Shown: positions 42,301 through 49,833 of the stretch, piece after piece | Layout: the number at the start of each line of letters is the position of its first letter | Position numbering within the stretch: position 1 is the first letter of the stretch | Translations under genes and position numbers: made by a program | Assembly (NCBI GenBank): GCA_039105265.1 | Contig: JAPFFF010000003.1 | Span: 7,006,001-7,070,000 of the forward strand | From: Tritrichomonas musculus | Lineage: Eukaryota > Parabasalia > Tritrichomonadida > Tritrichomonadidae | Length of the DNA stretch: 64,000 nt | Direction of reading: 5' to 3' | Notes under the pieces: model-generated | Seen by the model: the letters and a program-made list of their open reading frames with translations, nothing else | Databases searched by the model: none | Told to the model about the DNA's origin: nothing

Positions 42301-43917
42301 TTATCTGCTTGTAATGTCATACGAACCCATCTCAACAACAGGTGGCATACCATTGGGTTGAACATGAATTGATATGACAGTGTCTTGTAACAATGCCATT
42401 AATGGTGGTGTTGTGTTGTTGATATATGCGTTTGCTACATCACCATTGTTATCAATATTACGTACTTGAGCTGGTAAGTCACATACTATTTCATATGTAA
42501 TTGGCGTGTTTGATGTTTGACCTTGTTGGAAGGTGTTATCTGTCTCAGTTGGTAACCCAATGAAGAATGATGTACGATCATAGCTGACTCTACCAATTGA
42601 TTCATCATAAGGTCGTGTATTAACTAATGATTGAACGACCTCTTTATTAAAACCTGTTTGTTCACCGTTAACATTCATAGCGTTCTGACATAGTTCAATG
42701 AACATTGGATCACTACCATTCGTTGCAAATGGAATGGTTGGTACTACGCCATAACCACCACATCGCAGTTGGAAGTTGGTAAACAGTGGATTCTTAAATA
42801 CAGTATGCTGTGTTGCATTAAATGGAAACAGAAAGAAGATTGAATCAACAAATCGTGGTGTGATTGTTTGAGTTGATGAACAATGGCCAGCAGCTAGTTG
42901 CTTACTCATCGTTGTGAATGTAAGTATCTGCGTTGGAAAGATGAGTTCCTGTTGCGTGTAACGTTGAACAAGCGCTTGATATATATCGTTGTCAATGCCG
43001 AAGTTAGGTATGACACTATAGCAATCAGTAACTTCATATGTTCGACTTGGTGTGAATATAGTGTTACCTACAACGAGCTTATGCGCATCATTACCGTCTT
43101 TTCTAATCCATATAGTGCATTGACTGCCAGCTTGAGTAAACTCATTAGTGATTGGTGGTAATTCAGTTAGCAATTTGTAGTTGTGTACATCATTAATCAA
43201 CTCATCTGATATACCAACTGGACAATATACAAGACCTTGTATACCAAACATAATCTTGAGTTCAAGCTTACCAGCGAATGCAGGTAGATATTTAATGTTG
43301 CTCAATGGTAAGAACCTTCGCAAGTCAATCTTAAGTGGTATGGTAATGTTATTGATTGCATTACCACCATTAGTAAGTTTAACGAAGAAACCACAACGTG
43401 CTTGATCAAATTTGCGTTTGAATATATCCTTATGACGGGCTTTAGAATAGACATCACCTCGTTTACTTGCTTCGTTATCACCACATGCAGTTAAGAATGA
43501 TTCTTCTGGACCGAAGTTTTGAGTGTATATTGATATGCCATTAGCAAGGATCTCATACTTTTCAACAGCATCCATTGCATCTTTAAAACCAACCCATATA
43601 CCATTAAAAGCATGGCCATCAACATTACTTAAGTCAGCTTGTAATGCAGTCGATAACGCACCACTAAGTCTCATATTCGCTTTGATGAAGCCATTATATA
43701 TATCTGCAGTGTTATCACATGTTGGACTGATAATGAATGTGGTGAATGACCCTGCATGGATAGGTGCAGATGGACTGTATGAAGCTTGTGCATCAATGAC
43801 GTACTTCTTATTGGTATCTGACATGGCGATTGCATTATCAACTACATCAAAGTAGCTTGCAACTTGAGTGTTAACTTCAGCTGATGTCTTGTGTAGGACT
43901 TCTGCGTTGAATGTCAT
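42301..43917 (-). CDS. Maverick B major capsid protein
   Basis: A protein of 538 residues, the right size for a Maverick double jelly-roll major capsid protein. It is rich in beta-strand phrases with frequent NPxF and Pro-Gly turns (for example FTTFIISPTCDNTADIYNGF near 60 and SIFFLFPFNATQHTVFKNP near 365). A middle segment NGIWVGFKDAMDAVEKYEIL matches the element A capsid remnant (KIFVGFKNAVEFYEDCRF). It lies in the structural block upstream of small basic proteins and the packaging ATPase. Start context is CCAAATG. The fold is inferred from length, homology and neighbourhood. Confidence 0.75.
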   Translation of the reverse strand: MTFNAEVLHKTSAEVNTQVASYFDVVDNAIAMSDTNKKYVIDAQASYSPSAPIHAGSFTTFIISPTCDNTADIYNGFIKANMRLSGALSTALQADLSNVDGHAFNGIWVGFKDAMDAVEKYEILANGISIYTQNFGPEESFLTACGDNEASKRGDVYSKARHKDIFKRKFDQARCGFFVKLTNGGNAINNITIPLKIDLRRFLPLSNIKYLPAFAGKLELKIMFGIQGLVYCPVGISDELINDVHNYKLLTELPPITNEFTQAGSQCTIWIRKDGNDAHKLVVGNTIFTPSRTYEVTDCYSVIPNFGIDNDIYQALVQRYTQQELIFPTQILTFTTMSKQLAAGHCSSTQTITPRFVDSIFFLFPFNATQHTVFKNPLFTNFQLRCGGYGVVPTIPFATNGSDPMFIELCQNAMNVNGEQTGFNKEVVQSLVNTRPYDESIGRVSYDRTSFFIGLPTETDNTFQQGQTSNTPITYEIVCDLPAQVRNIDNNGDVANAYINNTTPPLMALLQDTVISIHVQPNGMPPVVEMGSYDITSR

Positions 43918-43952
43918 TTGGATGTATTAAAAATACGAATGTATTACATAAG

Positions 43953-44621
43953 CTATCGTCGAATGCGCGATCTAAACGATGGTGTTGATTCAATGACATC
44001 AGGTGGTTCTTGTGGTGGGTCATGAGATGGATCATGTGGTGATTCATGTGGTGGGTCATGTATATCATCAGTTGGTAATAGATCAGGTACGTACTTACTT
44101 CGTATGCGTGGCTTTGATAATTCTTTATTAACGACATGTTTAATGTATTGTTTTTGTTCACGCTTGAAGCGATCATTACGTAGCTCTTCACCTAATGAAC
44201 GTAGCTGTTCAAGTATCTCTAAGTTAATGGTTGTATCATGTGTGGCAACTTGATGTGGTGGTGATGTTGTATGTTGTGTTGAATGTTGCTTGTCTCTATT
44301 AGGTATGCGTGTTGGTGTATGCATAGGTTGTGCTTCCTCATGTTGTGATGGTGGTTCATCATTGGAGTTACTGACTTTGCCAGCAGCTACATCTCTGATG
44401 CAGTTATCACTTGAGTTAACATTGGAGTTATCACTTGATTCAAGCATACCATTGAGGTTGTCTGATGATTTATCTCTATGAATGAGTGGTTGCTTTCGTT
44501 GTTTAACAATGTACTTACCCTCTTTCTTAGTAGGGAACACTTCATATTGTTCATCATCAATGCCTTGCAACCAACGTTGAATGATCTGATTGCGCTTCAT
44601 GCCAGTAACATATTTGGACAT
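43953..44621 (-). CDS. Hypothetical 222-residue structural-block protein of Maverick B
   Basis: The start is set at the ATG at 44621 (MSKYVTGMKRNQII) in the TCAAATG context. The N-terminal part has a compact charged domain (YEVFPTKKEGKYIVKQRK), followed by a Ser/Asn-rich linker and a helical segment (LEILEQLRSLGEELRNDRFKREQKQYIKHVV). It ends in repeats HDPPHESPHDPSHDPP and an Arg-rich tail (SFRSRIRR). A proline-rich stretch with a basic tail right beside the capsid gene would suit a scaffold or internal virion protein. This is inference. Confidence 0.55.
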   Translation of the reverse strand: MSKYVTGMKRNQIIQRWLQGIDDEQYEVFPTKKEGKYIVKQRKQPLIHRDKSSDNLNGMLESSDNSNVNSSDNCIRDVAAGKVSNSNDEPPSQHEEAQPMHTPTRIPNRDKQHSTQHTTSPPHQVATHDTTINLEILEQLRSLGEELRNDRFKREQKQYIKHVVNKELSKPRIRSKYVPDLLPTDDIHDPPHESPHDPSHDPPQEPPDVIESTPSFRSRIRR

Positions 44622-44654
44622 TTGAAATACACAAAAATAAAAAGTCAATAATGT

Positions 44655-44870
44655 TCACTTACGTGATGATTTGCGTTTATTACTTGACTTTGATTTGCGA
44701 CTATTACTTGACCTTATATATGGTGCGGTTACATCATGTGTGTTAGTATTAGCATAATATTGTTTGGTATTTGATCTAGGTCTAGTTACTTCATTATACA
44801 TCGTACCAGGTCCAGATACGATAACTGAATTGTTCGATCTATATGCATTAGTTCTTGTGTTGAAACTCAT
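44655..44870 (-). CDS. Small Arg/Lys/Ser-rich core-like protein of Maverick B
   Basis: A protein of 71 residues, ending in a strongly basic run (SSNSRKSKSSNKRKSSRK). The first half has Asn- and Ser-rich turns. Basic peptides of this size in capsid gene blocks often condense DNA, as adenovirus core proteins do. The comparison is functional inference, not homology. Confidence 0.55.
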   Translation of the reverse strand: MSFNTRTNAYRSNNSVIVSGPGTMYNEVTRPRSNTKQYYANTNTHDVTAPYIRSSNSRKSKSSNKRKSSRK

Positions 44871-44879
44871 TTACACTCG

Positions 44880-45284
44880 TTAAACACTTCTAAATGGTAC
44901 TGCGTTGTGTGTTCTCTTACGTGAGTCAGCTGCTGCTTGTGCTGATGGCGATCCACTTGGTTTCAACTCACCACGTGCAAACTGTTCACTGATTTTAACT
45001 AGCTTATCTGTGACCGACCCCTTTGGCATGTGACTGAATATATTGGCACCTGCTGTAGTGATTGCACCTAACGTTGGATTGAATGCTGTTGCAAATGGTG
45101 TGATAGCATGTAGTATATTGCCAACTGCTTTAGGATTGTTCATAGCATAGTTCTTTGCACCAACCAATCCCTTCTTAGTAGCGTTCCATATGCGGTGTGC
45201 TACGTTCTTTGCACCAGTCAATCCTTGATGAATATCGCTTTTTAATCTGTTCCATCCACTGGTAATGAAATTTTTGAATCCCAT
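44880..45284 (-). CDS. Candidate membrane-active minor virion protein of Maverick B
   Basis: A protein of 134 residues. The N-terminus MGFKNFITSGWNRLKSDIHQ is an amphipathic helix. Residues about 55-90 hold a small-residue hydrophobic stretch (ILHAITPFATAFNPTLGAITTAGANIF), and the tail is basic. This resembles the layout of the adenovirus pVI/pX type and of minor capsid proteins in other Mavericks. No proteolytic site was assigned. It is placed between the basic core-like gene and the packaging ATPase. Confidence 0.5.
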   Translation of the reverse strand: MGFKNFITSGWNRLKSDIHQGLTGAKNVAHRIWNATKKGLVGAKNYAMNNPKAVGNILHAITPFATAFNPTLGAITTAGANIFSHMPKGSVTDKLVKISEQFARGELKPSGSPSAQAAADSRKRTHNAVPFRSV

Positions 45285-45296
45285 GTTTGTAATTCA

Positions 45297-46160
45297 TTAA
45301 ACTTCAAAGTGTGATTGATTGGATGTGATATTGATTATGAATTTATCGTGTTGGCCTTTATGATTGAGGTATGCTTCTGTAGTTGATTTAATGTCAAGAT
45401 TGTTAGGTGTTTGCTGTAGCATTGATGTGAAATCCTCTTTACTGAAGCCACTATAGCATATGATGTCAGTAGCTAAACGTTTAACGTTGAGATGAACGAA
45501 TCGAAGTGTTTGCACTGCTATGATACAGGTTAAGTTGTAGTGACGTGTCTTAGTTAGTAAACGACATAGTTCACTGTTGCCATTCTTAAGTAGTGGTGAT
45601 CCAGCTGCATCATCAAGAACCAGCAGTGTGTTGTATGGGTATGAAGCTGTTTGATATTTAACTAGCTTATTTGCTATGTATGCAATCCTATCTTCAATCT
45701 CACTTAACGAATGCTTTGAAATGATTCTTGCCATCTCCTCATTGGTGTCAACCATTTTTGATAACACATGTTTAACCATAGCGTAGTACTTGAGTTTGCG
45801 TTTGAGATGACGCTTGAGATATGGCAATAGATGTTCTTCTTTGATGTATTCAATGGGTGTCTTAACGTTTTTGGATAGTACTTCAGCTGTCTTATCAAGT
45901 TTACCTGACGTTGAACAGAAGATGATCTTACTATAGTATGGCTTAGCAAATAGTCGTTCAGTTATCATGATGTGTGACCATATCCAGAATGATTTACCAG
46001 CGCCCATCTTACCAATTAAAAAGTAGATACCATTTGATGAGAATGGATACTCTTCACTTAGTGGTTTAATCAATGCCATCTCAATATCACGTTGGTTTTT
46101 ACGTAACGACTCTTGAATAAGATGTTTAACTTCATTCATAACGTTTTTATGTTGACTCAT
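45297..46160 (-). CDS. Maverick B genome-packaging ATPase (FtsK/HerA type)
   Basis: A protein of 287 residues. Walker A is GKMGAGKSF at about 47-55 and Walker B is NTLLVLDDAAGSPL near 184-197, followed by a sensor-like stretch TCIIAVQTLRFVH. The order and length match the A32/FtsK-HerA packaging ATPases of Mavericks, virophages and adenovirus-like viruses. It pumps element DNA into empty capsids. The start at 46160 is in the ATCAAATGAG context. The gene ends 12 bp before the next gene of the block. Confidence 0.88.
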   Translation of the reverse strand: MSQHKNVMNEVKHLIQESLRKNQRDIEMALIKPLSEEYPFSSNGIYFLIGKMGAGKSFWIWSHIMITERLFAKPYYSKIIFCSTSGKLDKTAEVLSKNVKTPIEYIKEEHLLPYLKRHLKRKLKYYAMVKHVLSKMVDTNEEMARIISKHSLSEIEDRIAYIANKLVKYQTASYPYNTLLVLDDAAGSPLLKNGNSELCRLLTKTRHYNLTCIIAVQTLRFVHLNVKRLATDIICYSGFSKEDFTSMLQQTPNNLDIKSTTEAYLNHKGQHDKFIINITSNQSHFEV

Positions 46161-46166
46161 TTGATA

Positions 46167-47264
46167 TTAGATGAACTTCTTAATGTGATCTGGTATGGTC
46201 TTTCGTTTAAGCCAGTACTGTCGTTCCATTGTTGAGAGCTTAGTTGGGTGACCTTCACGCATGTTCTTAGATGGGATAGTGTCTTTCATTGTTGAACCAT
46301 TGCCTAGATCATATATGATATTGTATGTGTCTTTTGATTTGTTATATGATGTGATTGATTTAACCACACCACGTTTGCCATCATCAAGTGTGGTTGCTAA
46401 TGGAATGTTGTTAGCTGCTTTAACGAGTTTGTAACCTGGCATTGTATTGACAGATCCATCTGTAGATCGTATCAAGAATTGGTTACCATCATTAGAATCA
46501 ACTATGTATGCAACTTTAGATAGGTTCGAACGATGTTTAACGAATGGATTTGCATCAAACACTATCCTAACTCTGTCACCTGGTTTGAAATCATATGGAT
46601 TAACTTGATGTTGCATCTCATGTATGTATGTTAACTCGTCATCTTGAGTGATATCATTGGGTGACTTGTTATGTAGTGAACCATGTGGCATGTCATTGTA
46701 TGAGTCAACTATCTGTAGTACACTTAGCTTTGGTTGATTGAATCGCATATCACGTATCGTTCTCATGAAGCGGTTGATAATGCCAAGCTTGTTATGATCG
46801 TTATCGGTTGTGGTTGTATATATGATGTTATGTTGTTGCATGAAGTCAAGCACAGTGTTTGATAAATAAGCCGCATCCTCATCTGACATAATGGCTTTGC
46901 ATTGAGGTTCAACTTTGATGAACTCATTAAGTGCTCTATGTATTTCATTAGCACCCTTACCATGTATCATATAAGCATATGCTTTACGTGTGTTGATGTT
47001 GATAAGTATTAAGTAGTTAGGTTGGCCTGCTGCTTTATGATCAATGAACGTGTCCATTTGAAATGCATGTGGTAGCTTCGAATATATATGCATGAACTTA
47101 GGTTTGGGCTTACGTTGATCGTGTACAACCATTGTATTGAGATAGTGTTTAGCTTCATCATCAGTGAAACCATAACGATTGGCTATGCGTTTGAATTTAG
47201 GTAGGGACTTGGTGGGGTACTTAGCATAGACTTCATCAATGGTATTGAATTTGACTCTACTCAT
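46167..47264 (-). CDS. Maverick B retroviral-type integrase
   Basis: A protein of 365 residues. An N-terminal helical DNA-contacting domain (YAKYPTKSLPKFKRIANRYGF) leads into an RNase H-like core with FQMDTFID (about 70) and a SDEDAAY block (about 127). A conserved LGIINRFMRTIRD helix follows, as in other Maverick integrases. The C-terminal part has an SH3-like segment (YDFKPGDRVRIVF) and a second small beta-rich domain near 290-330. It joins the element ends to the target and yields the 5-bp duplication seen here. It is more distant from the A and D integrases than these are from each other. Confidence 0.88.
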   Translation of the reverse strand: MSRVKFNTIDEVYAKYPTKSLPKFKRIANRYGFTDDEAKHYLNTMVVHDQRKPKPKFMHIYSKLPHAFQMDTFIDHKAAGQPNYLILININTRKAYAYMIHGKGANEIHRALNEFIKVEPQCKAIMSDEDAAYLSNTVLDFMQQHNIIYTTTTDNDHNKLGIINRFMRTIRDMRFNQPKLSVLQIVDSYNDMPHGSLHNKSPNDITQDDELTYIHEMQHQVNPYDFKPGDRVRIVFDANPFVKHRSNLSKVAYIVDSNDGNQFLIRSTDGSVNTMPGYKLVKAANNIPLATTLDDGKRGVVKSITSYNKSKDTYNIIYDLGNGSTMKDTIPSKNMREGHPTKLSTMERQYWLKRKTIPDHIKKFI

Positions 47265-47290
47265 TTGATCAATGCAAAGTAAAAATGTTA

Positions 47291-48511
47291 TTAAGTATAT
47301 ATTAACTTACGATTCTGTAAGAATACCATATCGATTGTAAATACAAGATGATCATTAAATGAAACTGGAACAGTAATCTCATTTCTATCATAAAAGTCAA
47401 TCCAGAATTTATCATCATTGTCATTCAACTTATAGTATTTAATTGGTGTATACATTTCGTTGGTTCTACCAATGAGGTTGTGATTAGATTGACTGGCAAA
47501 TGATGCAGCTACTTCACATTGAGGGGTTAACATTACATTTTCGAATGATAATTCTCGATGAAACTTAATTTTATCATATAAATCAACACGGTCATCATCA
47601 TCAAGATCAAAATAACACGCTGTATCAAAATCGAACCTATCATTTGGCGTACCATCATCGTGGTAAGTAAAATCGAGTTCATTTTGTTGCACTTTGACAA
47701 AATACATTGGTTCATCATTATCATTATCCCATTCATAGAGCTTTTTATATGTAGCATCATCATTTCTATTTGTCATCATGAAATCAATGTAGTATTCAGG
47801 ATTTTTACCAATGAAAATTAACATTGTTGTTTTATCTATGTCTTTAACTATTTGTACATCAGTATCAACGTTGAGATGGAATGGTATATCATTGCGTAAA
47901 CACATGAGATAATAATCATCCTTATCTTTATTCAACTGTTCGATTGCTTCAATCTGTCTAGCTTTAAATTCATTCTCATCTTCATTATCATCATTGGTTG
48001 CTGAGATTATATCACTGTAAAGTTTATCATATGTGCTTTCATTGTTAATTGTATTGATTAAATCTGCAATAAAATCATCTATTTTATCAAATACATCATG
48101 ACAATATTCAATCTTGAACACTTTACAATCATCTCTATCCATACTGTCAACCACGTCTTGTATCTGTTCATCACTAAGAATATTAGGGTTCTCATGTGGG
48201 TACTTCATACTGGCTATATCATCGAATTTATCCTTTCTATATTTACGAATGTATAGTGTGAAGTTTAATTCAGCGGATTGTCTAACAGTGATTTTCATGT
48301 TACGTACACCAATAATCTTCTCACCTACATCAGATGTAAGCCATTCAGGTGGATACTTAAAATATATACGATTAAAATGATTAGAACCATTAGTAAAGTA
48401 ACATTCATTACCATTTATTATACATGATAGTGAATCATTAGCTGAATTATATACTGTTTCAATAGGTAGTGGTATTGATTCATTTGGTGGAGCATCTCTT
48501 CGATATGTCAT
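47291..48511 (-). CDS. Hypothetical 406-residue protein next to the right end of Maverick B
   Basis: A very acidic protein with Asp/Asn-rich runs (DDNEDENEF, EWDNDNDEP, YFDLDDDDRVDLYD), N-terminal strand-like phrases (NRIYFKYPPEWL, IIGVRNMKITVRQ), and a C-terminal FTIDMVFLQNRKLIYT. It could be a minor capsid or spike-base protein, since the beginning and end look beta-rich. It starts 19 bp inside the right terminal repeat in the TCAAATG context. No family is recognised. Confidence 0.6.
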   Translation of the reverse strand: MTYRRDAPPNESIPLPIETVYNSANDSLSCIINGNECYFTNGSNHFNRIYFKYPPEWLTSDVGEKIIGVRNMKITVRQSAELNFTLYIRKYRKDKFDDIASMKYPHENPNILSDEQIQDVVDSMDRDDCKVFKIEYCHDVFDKIDDFIADLINTINNESTYDKLYSDIISATNDDNEDENEFKARQIEAIEQLNKDKDDYYLMCLRNDIPFHLNVDTDVQIVKDIDKTTMLIFIGKNPEYYIDFMMTNRNDDATYKKLYEWDNDNDEPMYFVKVQQNELDFTYHDDGTPNDRFDFDTACYFDLDDDDRVDLYDKIKFHRELSFENVMLTPQCEVAASFASQSNHNLIGRTNEMYTPIKYYKLNDNDDKFWIDFYDRNEITVPVSFNDHLVFTIDMVFLQNRKLIYT

Positions 48512-48529
48512 TTGATGTTACTTAAACAC

Positions 48530-48761
48530 TTTACAGTTGAACCATGTTATGTGAACCGTTGTGTGACGTGATATGTGGCGTGTGACATGAGGTGGTGACA
48601 TGAGGTGATGACATGAGTTTAACGTGAGGTGACGTGTTAAGTTTTGACATGAGGTTTCACATTGAAAGTGCTATGATCTAGAAATGTCAAAAGGTATGGA
48701 GTTTCATCTTAAGGGGGGCAGATGATACGTAGTATCAGACGCCACCCTTAGGGTATCTACT
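48530..48761. repeat. Right terminal inverted repeat of Maverick B (232 bp)
   Basis: This is the exact reverse complement of the left repeat apart from lacking one 13-bp unit of the internal array. It ends GGGTATCTACT at 48761. Confidence 0.95.
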
Positions 48762-49715
48762 TCATGTTCTATATTATGGATTAGAATTGGATTGTATATT
48801 TTTCCATCTTGAGCATAAATATAGAACTCATTTATAATATCTCCTTCTGCATTCTTTATTATTGTCTTTCTCAAGATAACTTTAAATATATTAGTTCGTT
48901 CTGTTGTATTGGAGATTTTTTTCTGTATATCATCTGTATTACCTATCACTAGCATCTTGAAGTCACGTTCAAATAATTAGAAGGTATCTATGCAGAGTTT
49001 ATCATTAGTGAGAGTATAATCAGGATATCCAGGTTCACGAGTAAAATCAGTAGAAACAATACCTCCACCTTCACCATCACATATTATTTTACCATTCACT
49101 TCTAGATCTCCTTTAATAATATATTTACCAAGAACAGGCTTATTATCATATAATGTAGGAGTATCATCACAGATATCAACACCATAACATTTTAATACAT
49201 CTTCGAATGAACTTGCATTATGGACAACATCAGGTAAAGCAATTTCATTAGATTTCTCAATTGAAAAACATGCGAGTGACGAAGCCTGAATTGGTCTCCA
49301 TACCCATTTATTTTCTTTCTTCATTCCACTCTATTTTTCAAAAGAGATGTAATAATGAATTTCGGATCTCAAATATATCTATCATTTCACTGCTATGTAT
49401 TGTGCGCCATCCATTAACCCCATCAAAATATTGCGTCATTATCACCCATTCGTCATGTTCAATATCCCATATAAAATTATCCGGTGGGTTTAAAATGGAA
49501 TCAGTTCTCCAATTATCTAGGAAATCTTGACCATGTTCTTGCATCTCGATATAAAATCGTTTGAGTAAATACATCTTGAGTAGACTCAACTGCTCTGTCT
49601 ACGAAGAGACGATTTTCATTATTTTGTAAATCTCGGATATGGTTTTCTAAATGATCTCTCATTTGTAATATGTGATTCACCTCTCCACCTCCACTTTGAT
49701 CACATTTACAGGATA
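48762..49715 (-). pseudogene. Fossil C, right part: fibre N-terminal remnant
   Basis: It starts with the second TCATG copy (48762-48766). It matches the middle of the B fibre: GYPDYTLTNDKL corresponds to GYPDYYVKHDDI, and FKVILRKTIIKNAEGDIINEF to the FKIHLRNMLLFDWQGNILNDF segment. A phrase KYIIKGDLEVNGKII resembles IIDGNLIVKNNNII at the start of the element A fibre, and a short Gly-rich stretch with a coiled coil lies at the far right. The remnant is broken in several places in addition to being split by element B. The right limit near 49.7 kb is approximate; no terminal repeat was found there. Confidence 0.65.
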
Positions 49716-49785
49716 GATTTGTTTAATTCATAAGTAAAAATATTAATTAGAAAGAATAAAAAATGCAAATTTGTTACGTTAATTA

Positions 49786-49794
49786 TGACCGTTA
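49786..49794 (-). promoter_or_regulatory. Myb-type site TAACGGTCA upstream of the kinase gene
   Basis: Plus-strand TGACCGTTA, or TAACGGTCA on the other strand, lies 40 bp before the kinase ATG and contains the Myb core YAACGG. Identical nonamers occur at 23285 and 23298. Myb-like factors bind promoters in Trichomonas, so a regulatory role is plausible. Confidence 0.4.
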
Positions 49795-49833
49795 AAATGA
49801 CTAAGTCAAAAAATTTTCTTTCAAAATTTCAAA

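Larger units (their letters stand above)
26614..48761. mobile_element. Maverick/Polinton B, looks whole
   Basis: A 22,148-bp element with terminal inverted repeats beginning AGTAGATACCCTAAGGG and a 5-bp target duplication. It carries PolB on the plus strand from the left end. Two small genes, a minus-strand gene and a giant fibre come next. A minus-strand block follows, with the Pro-poor fibre partner, capsid protein, several small virion-protein candidates, packaging ATPase, integrase and a 406-residue unknown. All reading frames are open. The two repeats differ by only one 13-bp unit, so the insertion is very recent. It landed inside fossil C. Its base composition is visibly less AT-rich than that of elements A and D and of the host spacers. 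No separate adenovirus-type protease gene was recognised. Confidence 0.95.
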
